The notes under the pieces were generated by a model, which worked only from the letters and a program-made list of their open reading frames with translations, made no database searches and was not told the origin of the DNA. From NCBI RefSeq assembly GCF_016213215.1, contig NZ_JACRAW010000067.1:1-48337 (forward strand): a stretch of DNA of 48,337 nucleotides, read 5' to 3'. How positions within the stretch are numbered: position 1 is the first letter of the stretch; each line of letters opens with the position of its first letter. Of this stretch, positions 17,174 to 25,192 are shown piece after piece. This stretch comes from Bradyrhizobium sp. Its GTDB lineage: Bacteria; Pseudomonadota; Alphaproteobacteria; Rhizobiales; Xanthobacteraceae. The translations under genes were made by a program, and so were the position numbers.

Positions 17174-18055
17174 CTAGCTCTCCAGGTATCTCTTCATCTC
17201 GGCGATCAGCCCATCGCGCAGCTCTGCCCGTTTCATGCCGAAGGCGATGTTGGCGCGCAGGAAGCCGGCTTTCGAGCCGCAATCGTGCCGCTCGCCTTCG
17301 AATTCGACGCCGTAGAATTTCTGCGTCCTTGCCAGCGCGATCATGGCGTCGGTGAGCTGGATCTCGCCGCCGGCGCCGCGCTCCTGATTCTCCAGGATCT
17401 TGAAGATTTCAGGCTGCAGGATGTAGCGGCCGGTGATCGAGAAATTCGACGGCGCCGTTCCCTTCGGCGGCTTCTCGACCATGCCGGCGACCTCGAACAT
17501 ATTGCCGCACGAGTGACGCTGGCCGACGCCGCAAATGCCGTATTGATGGGTCAGATGCTCCGGTACCGCCTCGACCGCGATCAGGTTCGATTTCTCGGGG
17601 AGCTGTTCCGCAGCCGCGATCATCTGGGCAAGACAGCCGGGGGTGTTGAGCACCAATTCGTCAGGCAGCACCACGGCGAAAGGCTCATCGCCCACGATGT
17701 CGCGCGCGCACCAAACCGCGTGCCCGAGCCCGTGGGGCGCCTGCTGGCGGGTGAAGCTGACGGCCCCCGCCTCGGGCTGGTTTTGCGCGAGAACCTCCAT
17801 TTCGGCCTTCTTGCCGCGGGCGGCAAGCGTCGCGTCGAGTTCGAACATCCTGTCGAAATGGTCTTCGATGACGCCCTTGTTGCGGCCCGTGACGAAGACG
17901 AAATGCTCAATCCCAGCCTCTTTGGCCTCGTCGTACACGTATTGAATGAGCGGCTTGTCGACGATGGTGAGCATTTCCTTCGGCATCGCCTTGGTAGCGG
18001 GCAGGACGCGGGTGCCGAGGCCGGCGACCGGGAATACAGCTTTGCGGATCTTCAT
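17174..18055 (-). CDS. galU: UTP--glucose-1-phosphate uridylyltransferase
   Basis: A 293-residue nucleotidyltransferase that makes UDP-glucose from UTP and glucose-1-phosphate in the cytosol, feeding exopolysaccharide, LPS and cyclic glucan synthesis. The start AVFPVAGLGTRVLPATKA is the GxGTR-type nucleotide loop, followed by MPKEMLTIVDKPLIQYV. Later marks are FAVVLPDELV, GMVEKPPKGTAPSN and GEIQLTDAM, all standard for GalU. Length is normal. It is a single-gene leftward unit, divergent from the lytic transglycosylase gene with 199 bp between. Confidence 0.97.
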   Translation of the reverse strand: MKIRKAVFPVAGLGTRVLPATKAMPKEMLTIVDKPLIQYVYDEAKEAGIEHFVFVTGRNKGVIEDHFDRMFELDATLAARGKKAEMEVLAQNQPEAGAVSFTRQQAPHGLGHAVWCARDIVGDEPFAVVLPDELVLNTPGCLAQMIAAAEQLPEKSNLIAVEAVPEHLTHQYGICGVGQRHSCGNMFEVAGMVEKPPKGTAPSNFSITGRYILQPEIFKILENQERGAGGEIQLTDAMIALARTQKFYGVEFEGERHDCGSKAGFLRANIAFGMKRAELRDGLIAEMKRYLES

Positions 18056-18254
18056 GAGAACAGTCGATTACCTTTTGGAATCGCGGGGACGATTGGATGG
18101 CACGTTGCGGGCCGGTTTGCATCCGGGAACAAAGGCGGATGTAGGGCCGCATTTGCCAGCCCGATTGTCGCCCATAAAACTTCACCTTTGTTAAACTATT
18201 GGCAACCGTAACAGGGCCTCCTGAGAGCTGAAAATCTTACGCACCGGGTGAGAG

Positions 18255-19634
18255 ATGGATCGATCGATGCGACAAACGGCCGCCTTTCTGGCCGGCGCTG
18301 TGCTGATTGCGGCGGCGATCCTGGTGCCCGGCCGCGCCGACGCCCAATCGTCGGGCGGGCTACCCGACCTGTTCGGCGGCATCTTTTCAGGACCGGGCGG
18401 CGGAAGCCCCGCGCCGAGCACGCCGGCAACAGGGGGCGCCAAGCCCTGGAGCGGCGAGGACGGCGCCTCCGGCCATCCCTTGATGTCGGCGGCCGCCATT
18501 CGGCAGGCGGCGGCGAATTTCGACAACTGCGTCGCCTCGATGTGGCCGGATGCCGCGCGTCGCCGCATCTCGCAACAGAGCTTCGAACACTTCACGGCCG
18601 GAATGTCGCCGGACCTGCGCATCATGGATCTCCTGGACGCGCAGCCGGAATTCACCAAATCGATCTGGGACTATCTCGACATTCTCGTGAACGACACCCG
18701 CCTGGCCAAGGGCCGCGAGATCCTCGCCAAATACAAGGCGCAATTCGAGGCGACCGAGAAGGCCTATGGCGTCGACCGCTACGTCATCGCGGCGATCTGG
18801 GGCATCGAATCGAACTATTCGACCCAGATGGGCGATCGCAGCGTTCTGCAGTCCACCGCGACGCTGGCCTGCATCGGCCGCCGGCAAGGCTATTTCAAGG
18901 ACGAGTTCCTCACCGCGCTGGAGATCCTGCACCGCGGCGACCTGCGCCCGGACCAGCTGCGAGGCTCCTGGGCCGGCGCTTTCGGCCCGACGCAATTCAT
19001 GCCGACCGCATTCAAGCGCTACGCGGTCGACGCGGACGGCGACGGCCGCCGAGACGTCGTCGACAATCCGGCCGACCTCATCGCCTCGACCGCGAACAAC
19101 CTGAAGAAGGACGGCTGGCAGACCGGACAGACCTGGGGCTACGAGGTCGTGGTGCCCAGGAATTTCAACTACATGCTCGCCGATCGCGCCAGGGCCATGA
19201 CGATCGCGCAGTGGGAGAACCTCGGCATCAGGCGCGCCGCCGGCCAGGCCTTCCCGCATCCGACCGAAAAGGCCTATCTGCTCGCGCCCGCCGGCGCCGA
19301 AGGTCCCGGCTTCCTGATGCTGCAGAATTTCCGGGTGATCATGAAATACAACCCGGCCGAGGCTTACGCGCTGGCCATCGGGCATTTCGCCGACCGCCTG
19401 CGCGGCGGTCAGCCCTTCGTGCAGCCTTGGCCGCGGCAGGAGCGCGAATTGTCGCGGGGGGAACGGCTGGAACTGCAGCAATTGCTCGCCCAGCGGGGCT
19501 TCTACCGGGGCACCCCCGACGGCCAGATCGGCGGGCAGACGCGGGAGGCGCTTCGCAGCTTCCAGGCCTCGATCGGGGCGCCGGCGGATGGATTTGCCTC
19601 CTCCGACATGCTGGAACGGCTGCGCGGGCGGTAA
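18255..19634 (+). CDS. Lytic murein transglycosylase (MltB-like) with peptidoglycan-binding domain
   Basis: A 459-residue periplasmic enzyme that cleaves the glycan strands of peptidoglycan. A signal peptide (AAFLAGAVLIAAAILVPGRADA) is followed by a low-complexity Gly/Pro/Ser linker, then an SLT2/MltB catalytic domain (about 75-385). The catalytic glutamate is in IWGIESNYS, with GSWAGAFGPTQFMPT and LIASTANNLKKDGW as supporting motifs. The last 60 residues form a PG_binding_1 domain (LQQLLAQRGFYRGTPDGQIG and REALRSFQ). ATG at 18255 is used; an in-frame ATG at 18267 is an equally plausible start. It is a single-gene unit. Confidence 0.94.
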   Translation: MDRSMRQTAAFLAGAVLIAAAILVPGRADAQSSGGLPDLFGGIFSGPGGGSPAPSTPATGGAKPWSGEDGASGHPLMSAAAIRQAAANFDNCVASMWPDAARRRISQQSFEHFTAGMSPDLRIMDLLDAQPEFTKSIWDYLDILVNDTRLAKGREILAKYKAQFEATEKAYGVDRYVIAAIWGIESNYSTQMGDRSVLQSTATLACIGRRQGYFKDEFLTALEILHRGDLRPDQLRGSWAGAFGPTQFMPTAFKRYAVDADGDGRRDVVDNPADLIASTANNLKKDGWQTGQTWGYEVVVPRNFNYMLADRARAMTIAQWENLGIRRAAGQAFPHPTEKAYLLAPAGAEGPGFLMLQNFRVIMKYNPAEAYALAIGHFADRLRGGQPFVQPWPRQERELSRGERLELQQLLAQRGFYRGTPDGQIGGQTREALRSFQASIGAPADGFASSDMLERLRGR

Positions 19635-19778
19635 CCTATGCCCAGAAGGAGTGTGAGGCCGAAAATCCGGTAATCCGGTCCGGTCAATTTAGGCAGCCAT
19701 TCGTATACGGAGATGCTTGAGCGATCGCATGTTGGATTCCGTTAACCATATTTGTATGTCAGCATCTCTTACCTGTAT
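19635..19778. other. Start of AT-richer accessory patch
   Basis: From here to about 21060 the DNA is visibly AT-richer than the surrounding 60-65 percent GC sequence, with AT-rich strings such as ACCATATTTGTATG. This short part holds no gene. No tRNA gene or att-like direct repeat was found at either border. Confidence 0.5.
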
Positions 19779-20267
19779 TCATAGAGCCGGCGGAGGAGGT
19801 GGAGGAACATAGTTTACCTCTGGACAGGGTTCTTGAGTAAGCCAGTAGCCGACTTTGCCCCCCAGCCTTACGAACCGCTTCGGCATGCGCCAAAGCATGG
19901 TGCTGAAAACCATGAGAGGGTCCTTGCCTTGAATGTCCAAGCCTTCCCGCATTACCTCACGAAACAGAGTATCGCGGGACATAGGGCGCTTATTCGCCCT
20001 TAGAATCCTCTCAACAGCGTCTCCAACGATCTCTTTGTCCGGATTGACGTGCTTCTTGGGGATGGGGACCGGAACCGACGGAAGGCTTAGGGTTTGCCCT
20101 AATTCCAGTTCTGGTTCTCCAGATGCAAACATCTGATAATCACTGATGAACGCATTAACCCGCTCTAACTCCTTTCGTTTTTGCTCGATCTTCGCCTGAA
20201 GTGCATTGATATCGGCGGCAATTCTGTCTCGCCGTTTCTCCGCGTTCTCAAGTGCAGATTCACCCAC
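19779..20267 (-). CDS. Coiled-coil plus winged-helix protein, HARE-HTH-like
   Basis: A 162-residue protein with a GTG start; AAGGA lies about 7 bp upstream. Residues about 5-45 are a charged coiled coil (RIAADINALQAKIEQKRKEL). A Pro-rich linker leads to a C-terminal domain of about 65 residues (VGDAVERILRANKRPMSRDT through RFVRLGGKVGYWL), which has the helix-turn-helix and GxxGYWxL wing pattern of HARE-HTH domains. In other proteins such domains accompany restriction enzymes or chromatin factors and are thought to read modified or unusual DNA. The C-terminus ends in six prolines. Neither the exact role nor a partner can be named. Lower GC than the neighbours suggests horizontal acquisition. 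Confidence 0.7.
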   Translation of the reverse strand: MGESALENAEKRRDRIAADINALQAKIEQKRKELERVNAFISDYQMFASGEPELELGQTLSLPSVPVPIPKKHVNPDKEIVGDAVERILRANKRPMSRDTLFREVMREGLDIQGKDPLMVFSTMLWRMPKRFVRLGGKVGYWLTQEPCPEVNYVPPPPPPAL

Positions 20268-20335
20268 GGTGCTGTTCCTTCTGTGTTCACATACAATCTA
20301 TACGCAGGCCGAATTTCCTGCAAGGAACCTTGTGT

Positions 20336-20539
20336 ATGGAATGCAGTTGTGGTTTACTCCGCCTCAGTCGAATCCACTCGGAAGCGACTACGGCCACCCT
20401 TTCGGGTGGCCGTGTGTGGTCGAGGAACCAACCAGCTAGATCGAGCCGGGAGAAGATCGAGGAAAATATGAACCGCCGCCTGTGCTTCGGCAGAGAAATG
20501 GAGAGGGCTGCAACCCGACTCCAGCCGAAGCGCATATAG
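20336..20539 (+). CDS. Possible small protein ahead of a strong terminator
   Basis: A 67-residue frame beginning MECSCGLLRLSRIH and ending RLQPKRI, with AAGGAA about 9 bp before the ATG and a strong terminator 11 bp after the stop. The composition is not convincing and it has a hairpin inside (20391-20412). A 23-residue frame in the same phase starts at 20467. No family recognised. The transcript may instead be a non-coding RNA. Confidence 0.25.
   Translation: MECSCGLLRLSRIHSEATTATLSGGRVWSRNQPARSSREKIEENMNRRLCFGREMERAATRLQPKRI
20391..20412 (+). other. Stable hairpin within a short predicted transcript
   Basis: CGGCCACCC, loop TTTC, GGGTGGCCG: a perfect 9-bp stem in an AT-richer setting. No T-run follows, so it is not a terminator. 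It may be the structural core of a small RNA ending at the terminator at 20551-20580. Confidence 0.5.
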
Positions 20540-20550
20540 GAGATTCATGA

Positions 20551-20580
20551 GGGGGCGGAAAAATCCGCCCCCTTTCTTTC
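20551..20580 (+). terminator. Rho-independent terminator without an obvious gene
   Basis: A 9-bp stem GGGGGCGGA with TCCGCCCCC and an AAAA loop, followed by TTTCTTTC. It clearly ends a rightward transcript, but only the weak 67-residue frame at 20336-20539 lies upstream in that direction. Confidence 0.85.
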
Positions 20581-20697
20581 TATTAAGTGATTTCCATTGG
20601 GAAGTCAATACGCGCTTTGCGATTCCGCAAGCTGACTCAATGACTTAGACCGAGAATCACTAACCGTTTGGAATTGCTCGCTTTATGATTCGTGGCC

Positions 20698-20888
20698 TTA
20701 CGTCACTTTCGCAGCCTCCTTGGCGATCTTGGCGCGGCGCTCCTTAGAGACCTTCTCGGCCAGCGCTCTTCCGCCCTTCAGGCCGCCCGGCCGTGCCAAG
20801 ACAGCCGCTGAGGTATCTCCGGATTTACACCCGTCGCGATGTCGATCACACGTCTTGCCAGCTGATTGGATCGATAGGACGCTTACAT
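20698..20888 (-). pseudogene. Frameshifted small basic protein (GGLKGG-type)
   Basis: Three frames, read leftward, join into one recognisable small protein. The start codon is followed by an extra T (ATG-T-AAGCGT), giving MKRPID; after a missing base the frame continues NQLARRVIDIATG; a third shift leads to SAAVLARPGGLKGGRALAEK and SKERRAKIAKEAAK. I recall a widespread small protein family with the order KRPxDxNQLAKxIVDIATG, then AAVxLGRxGGLKGGxARA, then xIAKKAAxARW, so this looks like a broken copy. The C-terminus is also shortened (KVT stop). Function of intact members is not established to my knowledge. Three independent breaks argue for decay, not a sequencing slip. Confidence 0.7.
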
Positions 20889-21062
20889 GTGTATGCACCG
20901 CCTCAATCGAAGGCGCCAGCGATCTGTTAAATGTCGCCCAAAAGTAGCCGCAGCGCTTGACGGCGAGGTCCAATCGCCGGCGTATGTCGTAAATTTCGCC
21001 CGCTTGCGGCCTGATTCCGTTATTATATTGACTGTTTCCCGACCCCTTCGCGACAGAGCCGT

Positions 21063-22745
21063 ATGTCCAAGCCGAAGTCCAGATTCAAGGCGCTGACTGA
21101 TACCGGCCCGCTCGTCGCGCTGGCCGTGGCCATCGCGATCCTGGTCGGGATCGTTGGACCTGCTTCGGCGCAATTCTTCAATTTCGGCTTCGGCCCGCCG
21201 TCGCGGCCTGCCCCTCCTCCTCCTCGTCCCGGCGGCGGCTTCTTCGGCGATTTCTTCAATCCGTTCCAGCCGGAGCAGCCCAAGCCCGTCCAGAATTTCT
21301 CCAAGGCGCCGCCGCCGGCCAAGCGCGACACCGTTCCCGAGCGAAACGTTCTGGTAATCGGCGACGGCATGGCCGACTGGCTCGCCTACGGTCTCGAAGA
21401 CGCCTACGCCGAACAGCCGGACATGGGCGTGATCCGCCGCCACAAGACGACATCGGGACTGATCAAGTACCAGCCAAAAGGCGACCCAGCGGATTGGGCC
21501 GCGGCGGCCAAGGGCATTCTCGAAAGCGAAACGCCCGACGTCATCGTGGTCATGCTTGGTCTCAACGACCGCATGGCCATCCGCGAGGCCGTGCCGGACA
21601 AATCTCAGGACAAGACGGACAAGGCGGACAAGACCGACAAGAAGAACGACAAAAAGGATGCCCGCGCCAAACAGGGCGGCAAGCCTGCGGATCAGAAGGG
21701 CAGTAGCCCCGCGGCCAAACCGGACGACAAGCCGTCCGACGCCGAATTGCCGCAGGATGACGCGGATAATGATACGCCGCAGGTCATGGCGCCGGAAAAG
21801 ACCGCGCGCTCCCCTAGCGGTCTCTACGAATTTCGAGACGAACGTTGGGTCGAGCTTTACAGCAAGAAGATCGAGGAGTTGATCGCCGTCCTGAAATCCA
21901 AGGGCGTGCCGGTGATCTGGGTCGGGCTGCCGGCGATCCGCGGTCCGAAAGGAACGGCCGACATGCTGTTCCTGGCTTCGCTCTATCGCGAGGGCGCCGC
22001 CAAGGCCGGCATCACCTATGTCGACGTCTGGGACGGTTTCGTCGATGAGGCCGGCCGCTTCCTGCAGAAGGGCCCCGACTTCGAAGGTCAGATCCGCCAG
22101 TTGCGCTCTTTGGACGGCGTCTATTTCACCAAGCCCGGCGCCCGCAAGCTTGCCCACTATGTCGAACGCGAGATCACGCGCCTTTTGGCCATGCGCACCG
22201 GACCGATCGCGCTGCCGACGGAGCCTGCGACCCCGGACGCCAATGCCGTGCCCGGCCAGCCCGCGCCGCGGCCGCTCGCAGGGCCCATCGTGCCGCTGGT
22301 TGCGGCCTCGATCTCGGCAGACCAACTGCTCGGAGGTCCCGGGTCCCGCCCGGCCGCCGTCGACGCACTCGCCGCGCGCACCATGGTCAAGGGCGAAGCG
22401 CTGAACCCGCCCGCCGGCCGCGCCGATGACTATGCCTGGCCACGGCGCGAGGTCGGGCGCGAGCAGGCCAAGGGGGACACTCCGGTCGCCTCGACCTCGC
22501 CGGACGGTACCGTTGCCAATCCGGCCAACCCCAACGGCGCCGTGCTTGTCATTCCTCCCAAGCCGAAGAAGCCCCAATCGGCCCAGCCCGTTCAGGCCGC
22601 GCCGTCGCTGCGCGATTTCTTCGGCTTCGGCGCCCCGCGCCAGATGGCACCACCGCCACCGCGCGCACCAGTGCCGGGCGGACCGCCGCGCCCGCCGGCC
22701 AGCGTCGGGCGCTCGGCCGAACTACCTCCGTTCTCGCGCTGGTGA
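21063..22745 (+). CDS. DUF459 SGNH-fold periplasmic protein, catalytic residues degenerate
   Basis: A 560-residue exported protein. A signal anchor or peptide (about 15-36) is followed by a Pro/Phe/Gly-rich stretch, then an SGNH/DUF459 domain interrupted by a Lys/Asp-rich insert (about 180-245, KTDKADKTDKKNDKK) and a Pro/Ala-rich C-terminal tail (about 390-560). Block I reads VLVIGDGMADWLAYG, with Gly in place of the nucleophilic Ser of GDS. Block III keeps GLND. Block V reads DGVYFTKPGARKLA, with Tyr in place of the catalytic His. By sequence it is unlikely to be an active esterase. DUF459 proteins occur near envelope polysaccharide genes and may bind or modify glycans; that is only an analogy. 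ATG at 21063. Confidence 0.85.
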   Translation: MSKPKSRFKALTDTGPLVALAVAIAILVGIVGPASAQFFNFGFGPPSRPAPPPPRPGGGFFGDFFNPFQPEQPKPVQNFSKAPPPAKRDTVPERNVLVIGDGMADWLAYGLEDAYAEQPDMGVIRRHKTTSGLIKYQPKGDPADWAAAAKGILESETPDVIVVMLGLNDRMAIREAVPDKSQDKTDKADKTDKKNDKKDARAKQGGKPADQKGSSPAAKPDDKPSDAELPQDDADNDTPQVMAPEKTARSPSGLYEFRDERWVELYSKKIEELIAVLKSKGVPVIWVGLPAIRGPKGTADMLFLASLYREGAAKAGITYVDVWDGFVDEAGRFLQKGPDFEGQIRQLRSLDGVYFTKPGARKLAHYVEREITRLLAMRTGPIALPTEPATPDANAVPGQPAPRPLAGPIVPLVAASISADQLLGGPGSRPAAVDALAARTMVKGEALNPPAGRADDYAWPRREVGREQAKGDTPVASTSPDGTVANPANPNGAVLVIPPKPKKPQSAQPVQAAPSLRDFFGFGAPRQMAPPPPRAPVPGGPPRPPASVGRSAELPPFSRW

Positions 22746-22818
22746 GAACAGCCGTTATACCGGGCCCGATCCCACCCGAGGTTCGCCGCTGAGGCGGCGC
22801 CCCTGAAGGACTAACGGC

Positions 22819-23193
22819 TCAACCGTAATAGCGCCAGCGCGAGGGCGGGCGACGCGACGGACGGCTCATCATCAGCGCAAGCGCAAAGCCCACGGCGCCC
22901 GCAATAAGAAGCGAGCCGAGTGGATTGTCCTGCACCCTCCTGGCAATCGCCTGCGTGCCGTCGCGCAATGTATCTCCGCCCGCCTGGTAGGCGTCATTGG
23001 CATAGTTGGCGGCGGTTTCGCCTGCTTCCCGCACGGCATCTTTCGCCTGCCCGTACATGTTCTGCACGGTTCCGGCAGCTTCCCGCGCCGCGCCCGAGGC
23101 TTGCGTCTTGGCATCGCCTACCATTTCACCAACGCCGCCTTCGACGCGACCCGCAAACTCCTTGGCCGATCCCGCAATCCGATCCTGGTCCAT
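22819..23193 (-). CDS. CsbD-like stress protein with C-terminal membrane helix
   Basis: A 124-residue protein. The N-terminal 60 residues (MDQDRIAGSAKEFAGRVEGG, then GEMVGDAKTQASGAAREAAG) resemble CsbD/YjbJ general-stress proteins, with repeated Ala/Gly-rich amphipathic helices. A DUF883-like end follows: DNPLGSLLIAGAVGFALALMM is a membrane helix, then a basic tail RPSRRPPSRWRYYG. It probably sits on the inner membrane. Families of this kind are often induced by general stress sigma factors; no promoter of that type was verified here. Single leftward gene. Confidence 0.8.
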   Translation of the reverse strand: MDQDRIAGSAKEFAGRVEGGVGEMVGDAKTQASGAAREAAGTVQNMYGQAKDAVREAGETAANYANDAYQAGGDTLRDGTQAIARRVQDNPLGSLLIAGAVGFALALMMSRPSRRPPSRWRYYG

Positions 23194-23252
23194 GACGATC
23201 CTCCCTCGGTAGTCAGCCGAGGTAACCGGTCAGGTGCCGTCGAGTTCCGGAG

Positions 23253-23990
23253 CTAGAGAATGAGCCCGCCGTCGACGACGAGTGTCTGGCCGATGATGTA
23301 GGACGACAGTGGCGAGGCCAGGAACAACGCCGCGCCCGCCATGTCGGCTGGCGTGCCGAGCCGCCGGAGCGGAATTCGCTCGAGCGCGCCTTCGAGCCGC
23401 TGGGGATTGGCGGTAGTGACCTTCGTCATCTTGGTGTCGACGAGGCCGGGCGCTATGCCGTTGACGCGAATGCCGTCCTCGGCCCACGCCTCGGCCAGGG
23501 TGCGCGTCAGGCCGACCGCGCCGGTTTTCGAGGCGTTGTAGGCCGGATTGCCCATGGTGGAATGATACGCCGCGGTCGAGCTGATGATGATCAGCGATCC
23601 GTTCGATTCCCGCAGCATGGAATGAAAACGCGTCGCGCACGCCATCAAGCTGATCAGATTCACCTCGATCACCTTGCGGAAGCCCGGCATTTCGAACTCG
23701 CCGCGGCGATAGATCACCGCGCCCTGCGCCAGCACCAGCACATCGAGCCGATCGAAGGACGGCTTGAACTGCTCGATCGCTTCGCCATTGCTGACATCAA
23801 GCCTGGAATAGGCCAGCCCTCCGAGTTGCGAGCCTTCCTCTCGCGAATAATCCGCCGCCGAGCCGCGCGTACCGCAGACGGCCACCTGCGCCCCCTTGGC
23901 GCGGAACGCCTGCGCGATGCCGTTCCCGATGCCGCTGGAGCCGCCGACCACCAATACCTGCTTGCCGGTGAAATCGAGTTCGTTCGCCAC
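23253..23990 (-). CDS. SDR-family NAD(P)-dependent oxidoreductase
   Basis: A 245-residue short-chain dehydrogenase/reductase. The Rossmann loop is VVGGSSGIGNGIAQAF (TGxxxGIG pattern with Gly in the first place), the active-site serine is in IIISSTAAYHST, and the catalytic YxxxK is YNASK. The C-terminus GQTLVVDGGLIL is usual for the family. A GTG start at 23990 is chosen because GGAGG precedes it by about 9 bp and the protein then begins at the first conserved strand. It is divergent from a second SDR gene, with 202 bp between that include a palindromic repeat. Substrate unknown. Confidence 0.9.
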   Translation of the reverse strand: MANELDFTGKQVLVVGGSSGIGNGIAQAFRAKGAQVAVCGTRGSAADYSREEGSQLGGLAYSRLDVSNGEAIEQFKPSFDRLDVLVLAQGAVIYRRGEFEMPGFRKVIEVNLISLMACATRFHSMLRESNGSLIIISSTAAYHSTMGNPAYNASKTGAVGLTRTLAEAWAEDGIRVNGIAPGLVDTKMTKVTTANPQRLEGALERIPLRRLGTPADMAGAALFLASPLSSYIIGQTLVVDGGLIL

Positions 23991-24018
23991 CTTGAGATCC
24001 TCCGTTGCATTTTCGTTC

Positions 24019-24113
24019 GAGCATGATCTTCGCGCAAACGCATCGCGTTTGTCGCGAGGGTAAACCGGGCTCCACTTTGCGCTCACGCGGCCCTTCGGGT
24101 CCGGATCTTGCTC
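24019..24113. repeat. Palindromic intergenic repeat, larger version
   Basis: Begins GAGCATGATCTTCGCGC and ends CCGGATCTTGCTC, so the outer arms pair (GAGCATGATC with GATCTTGCTC). Inside are smaller hairpins such as AAACGCATCGCGTTTG and CGCGGCCCTTCGGGTCCG. It lies between two divergent SDR genes. Related in outline to the shorter unit at 5284-5328. Confidence 0.65.
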
Positions 24114-24192
24114 GCGTTTGCTTTCTGTGCGGATCGATGCCAGCCTTGTCAATCTCGCAACGAAAGTCACAACGAGGAAACGAGATCAGGGA

Positions 24193-24972
24193 ATGTCCGA
24201 TTTCAAACAGCTCAGCCGGTCGGTGAAGGGATTGACCGTTCTCGTCACCGGCGCCGCCTCCGGCATGGGCCGCGCCACCGCGCGCGTGTTCGCCAACGAG
24301 GGCGCCAACGTGGCGGTTACCGACTACATGCAGGAGGGGGCGCAGGCGGTTGCGGCCGAGATCGCAGCGAACAACGGATCGGCGAAGGCTTTCAAGCTCG
24401 ACGTCGCCAATCGCGACGAAATCAGGAGCGTCGTGGATGGCGTGGCCGCGCATTTCGGCGGCCTCGACATCGTGATCAACAACGCCGGCATTTCGGTCAA
24501 GATCGCCATCGACGACGACGGCTACGAGGAGGGCTGGGCGAAAGGCATCGCCGTCATGCTGACCGCGCACCCGCGCATCATCCGCGCGGCGCTCCCCTAT
24601 TTGCGGAAATCGAAATGCCCGCGGATCGTCAACATCGCCTCGACCGAGGCGCTGGGCGCGACCGCGCAGCACAGCCCGTATTCGGCCGCAAAAGGCGGCG
24701 TCGCCAGCCTGACGCGATCGCTCGCCGTCGAACTCGGCCGCGAGGGCATCACGGTGAACTGCATCTGCCCGGGCCCGATCAGGACCGCGATCACCGAGCG
24801 GATTCCGGAAGAGCACAAGACCACCTATGCCAAGCGCCGCACCGCGCTTATGCGCTACGGCGATCCGGAAGAAGTGGCGCACATGACGCTGAGCCTGTGC
24901 CTGCCCGCGGCCTCGTTCCTGACCGGCGCGGTGATCCCGGTGGATGGTGGGCTGATGGCACGCAACGCGTAA
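24193..24972 (+). CDS. SDR-family NAD(P)-dependent oxidoreductase
   Basis: A 259-residue short-chain dehydrogenase/reductase. It shows VLVTGAASGMGRATARVF (cofactor loop), DIVINNAGIS (NNAG motif), VNIASTEALGA with the catalytic Ser, YSAAKGG as YxxxK, and GAVIPVDGGLMA at the end. An acidic residue after the second strand (VTDYMQ) points to NAD(H) preference. ATG at 24193 starts the protein just before the first conserved strand. It lies 220 bp before the TauD-like dioxygenase gene in the same direction; the pair could act in one catabolic route but this is not shown. Confidence 0.9.
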   Translation: MSDFKQLSRSVKGLTVLVTGAASGMGRATARVFANEGANVAVTDYMQEGAQAVAAEIAANNGSAKAFKLDVANRDEIRSVVDGVAAHFGGLDIVINNAGISVKIAIDDDGYEEGWAKGIAVMLTAHPRIIRAALPYLRKSKCPRIVNIASTEALGATAQHSPYSAAKGGVASLTRSLAVELGREGITVNCICPGPIRTAITERIPEEHKTTYAKRRTALMRYGDPEEVAHMTLSLCLPAASFLTGAVIPVDGGLMARNA

Positions 24973-25118
24973 CTCCGAATGCGGCGCAGCATGCAGACGT
25001 TGCACGGCTGTACCGGGATTGAGGTTTAGGCCGTCGGTTTCCGCCTTGAAGCCGTCGCTCTGCATCACGCCGCCGCCCTCGCCGCGCGGCGACGCAAAGC
25101 TCAATGCAGCCGCATGCG

Positions 25119-25146
25119 TTGACATCACACGGTGCACGAGTAGCCT
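25119..25146 (+). promoter_or_regulatory. Candidate promoter of the TauD-like gene
   Basis: A perfect TTGACA at 25119 is followed after 16 bp by TAGCCT. It lies about 50 bp before the ATG of the dioxygenase. The -10 is weak. Confidence 0.35.
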
Positions 25147-25192
25147 CGCGCCAACAGCGGAAAATCCGCTTGCTTGATCCGGGGAGAACGCC

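Noticed and set aside
20355..20420. tRNA-like GTCGAATCC T-loop string
   Set aside because: No acceptor or anticodon stems can be formed around it.
24973..25118. Remnant gene between the second SDR and the dioxygenase
   Set aside because: Leftward translation gives a Gly/Ser-rich stretch that resembles common spurious frames; no domain support.
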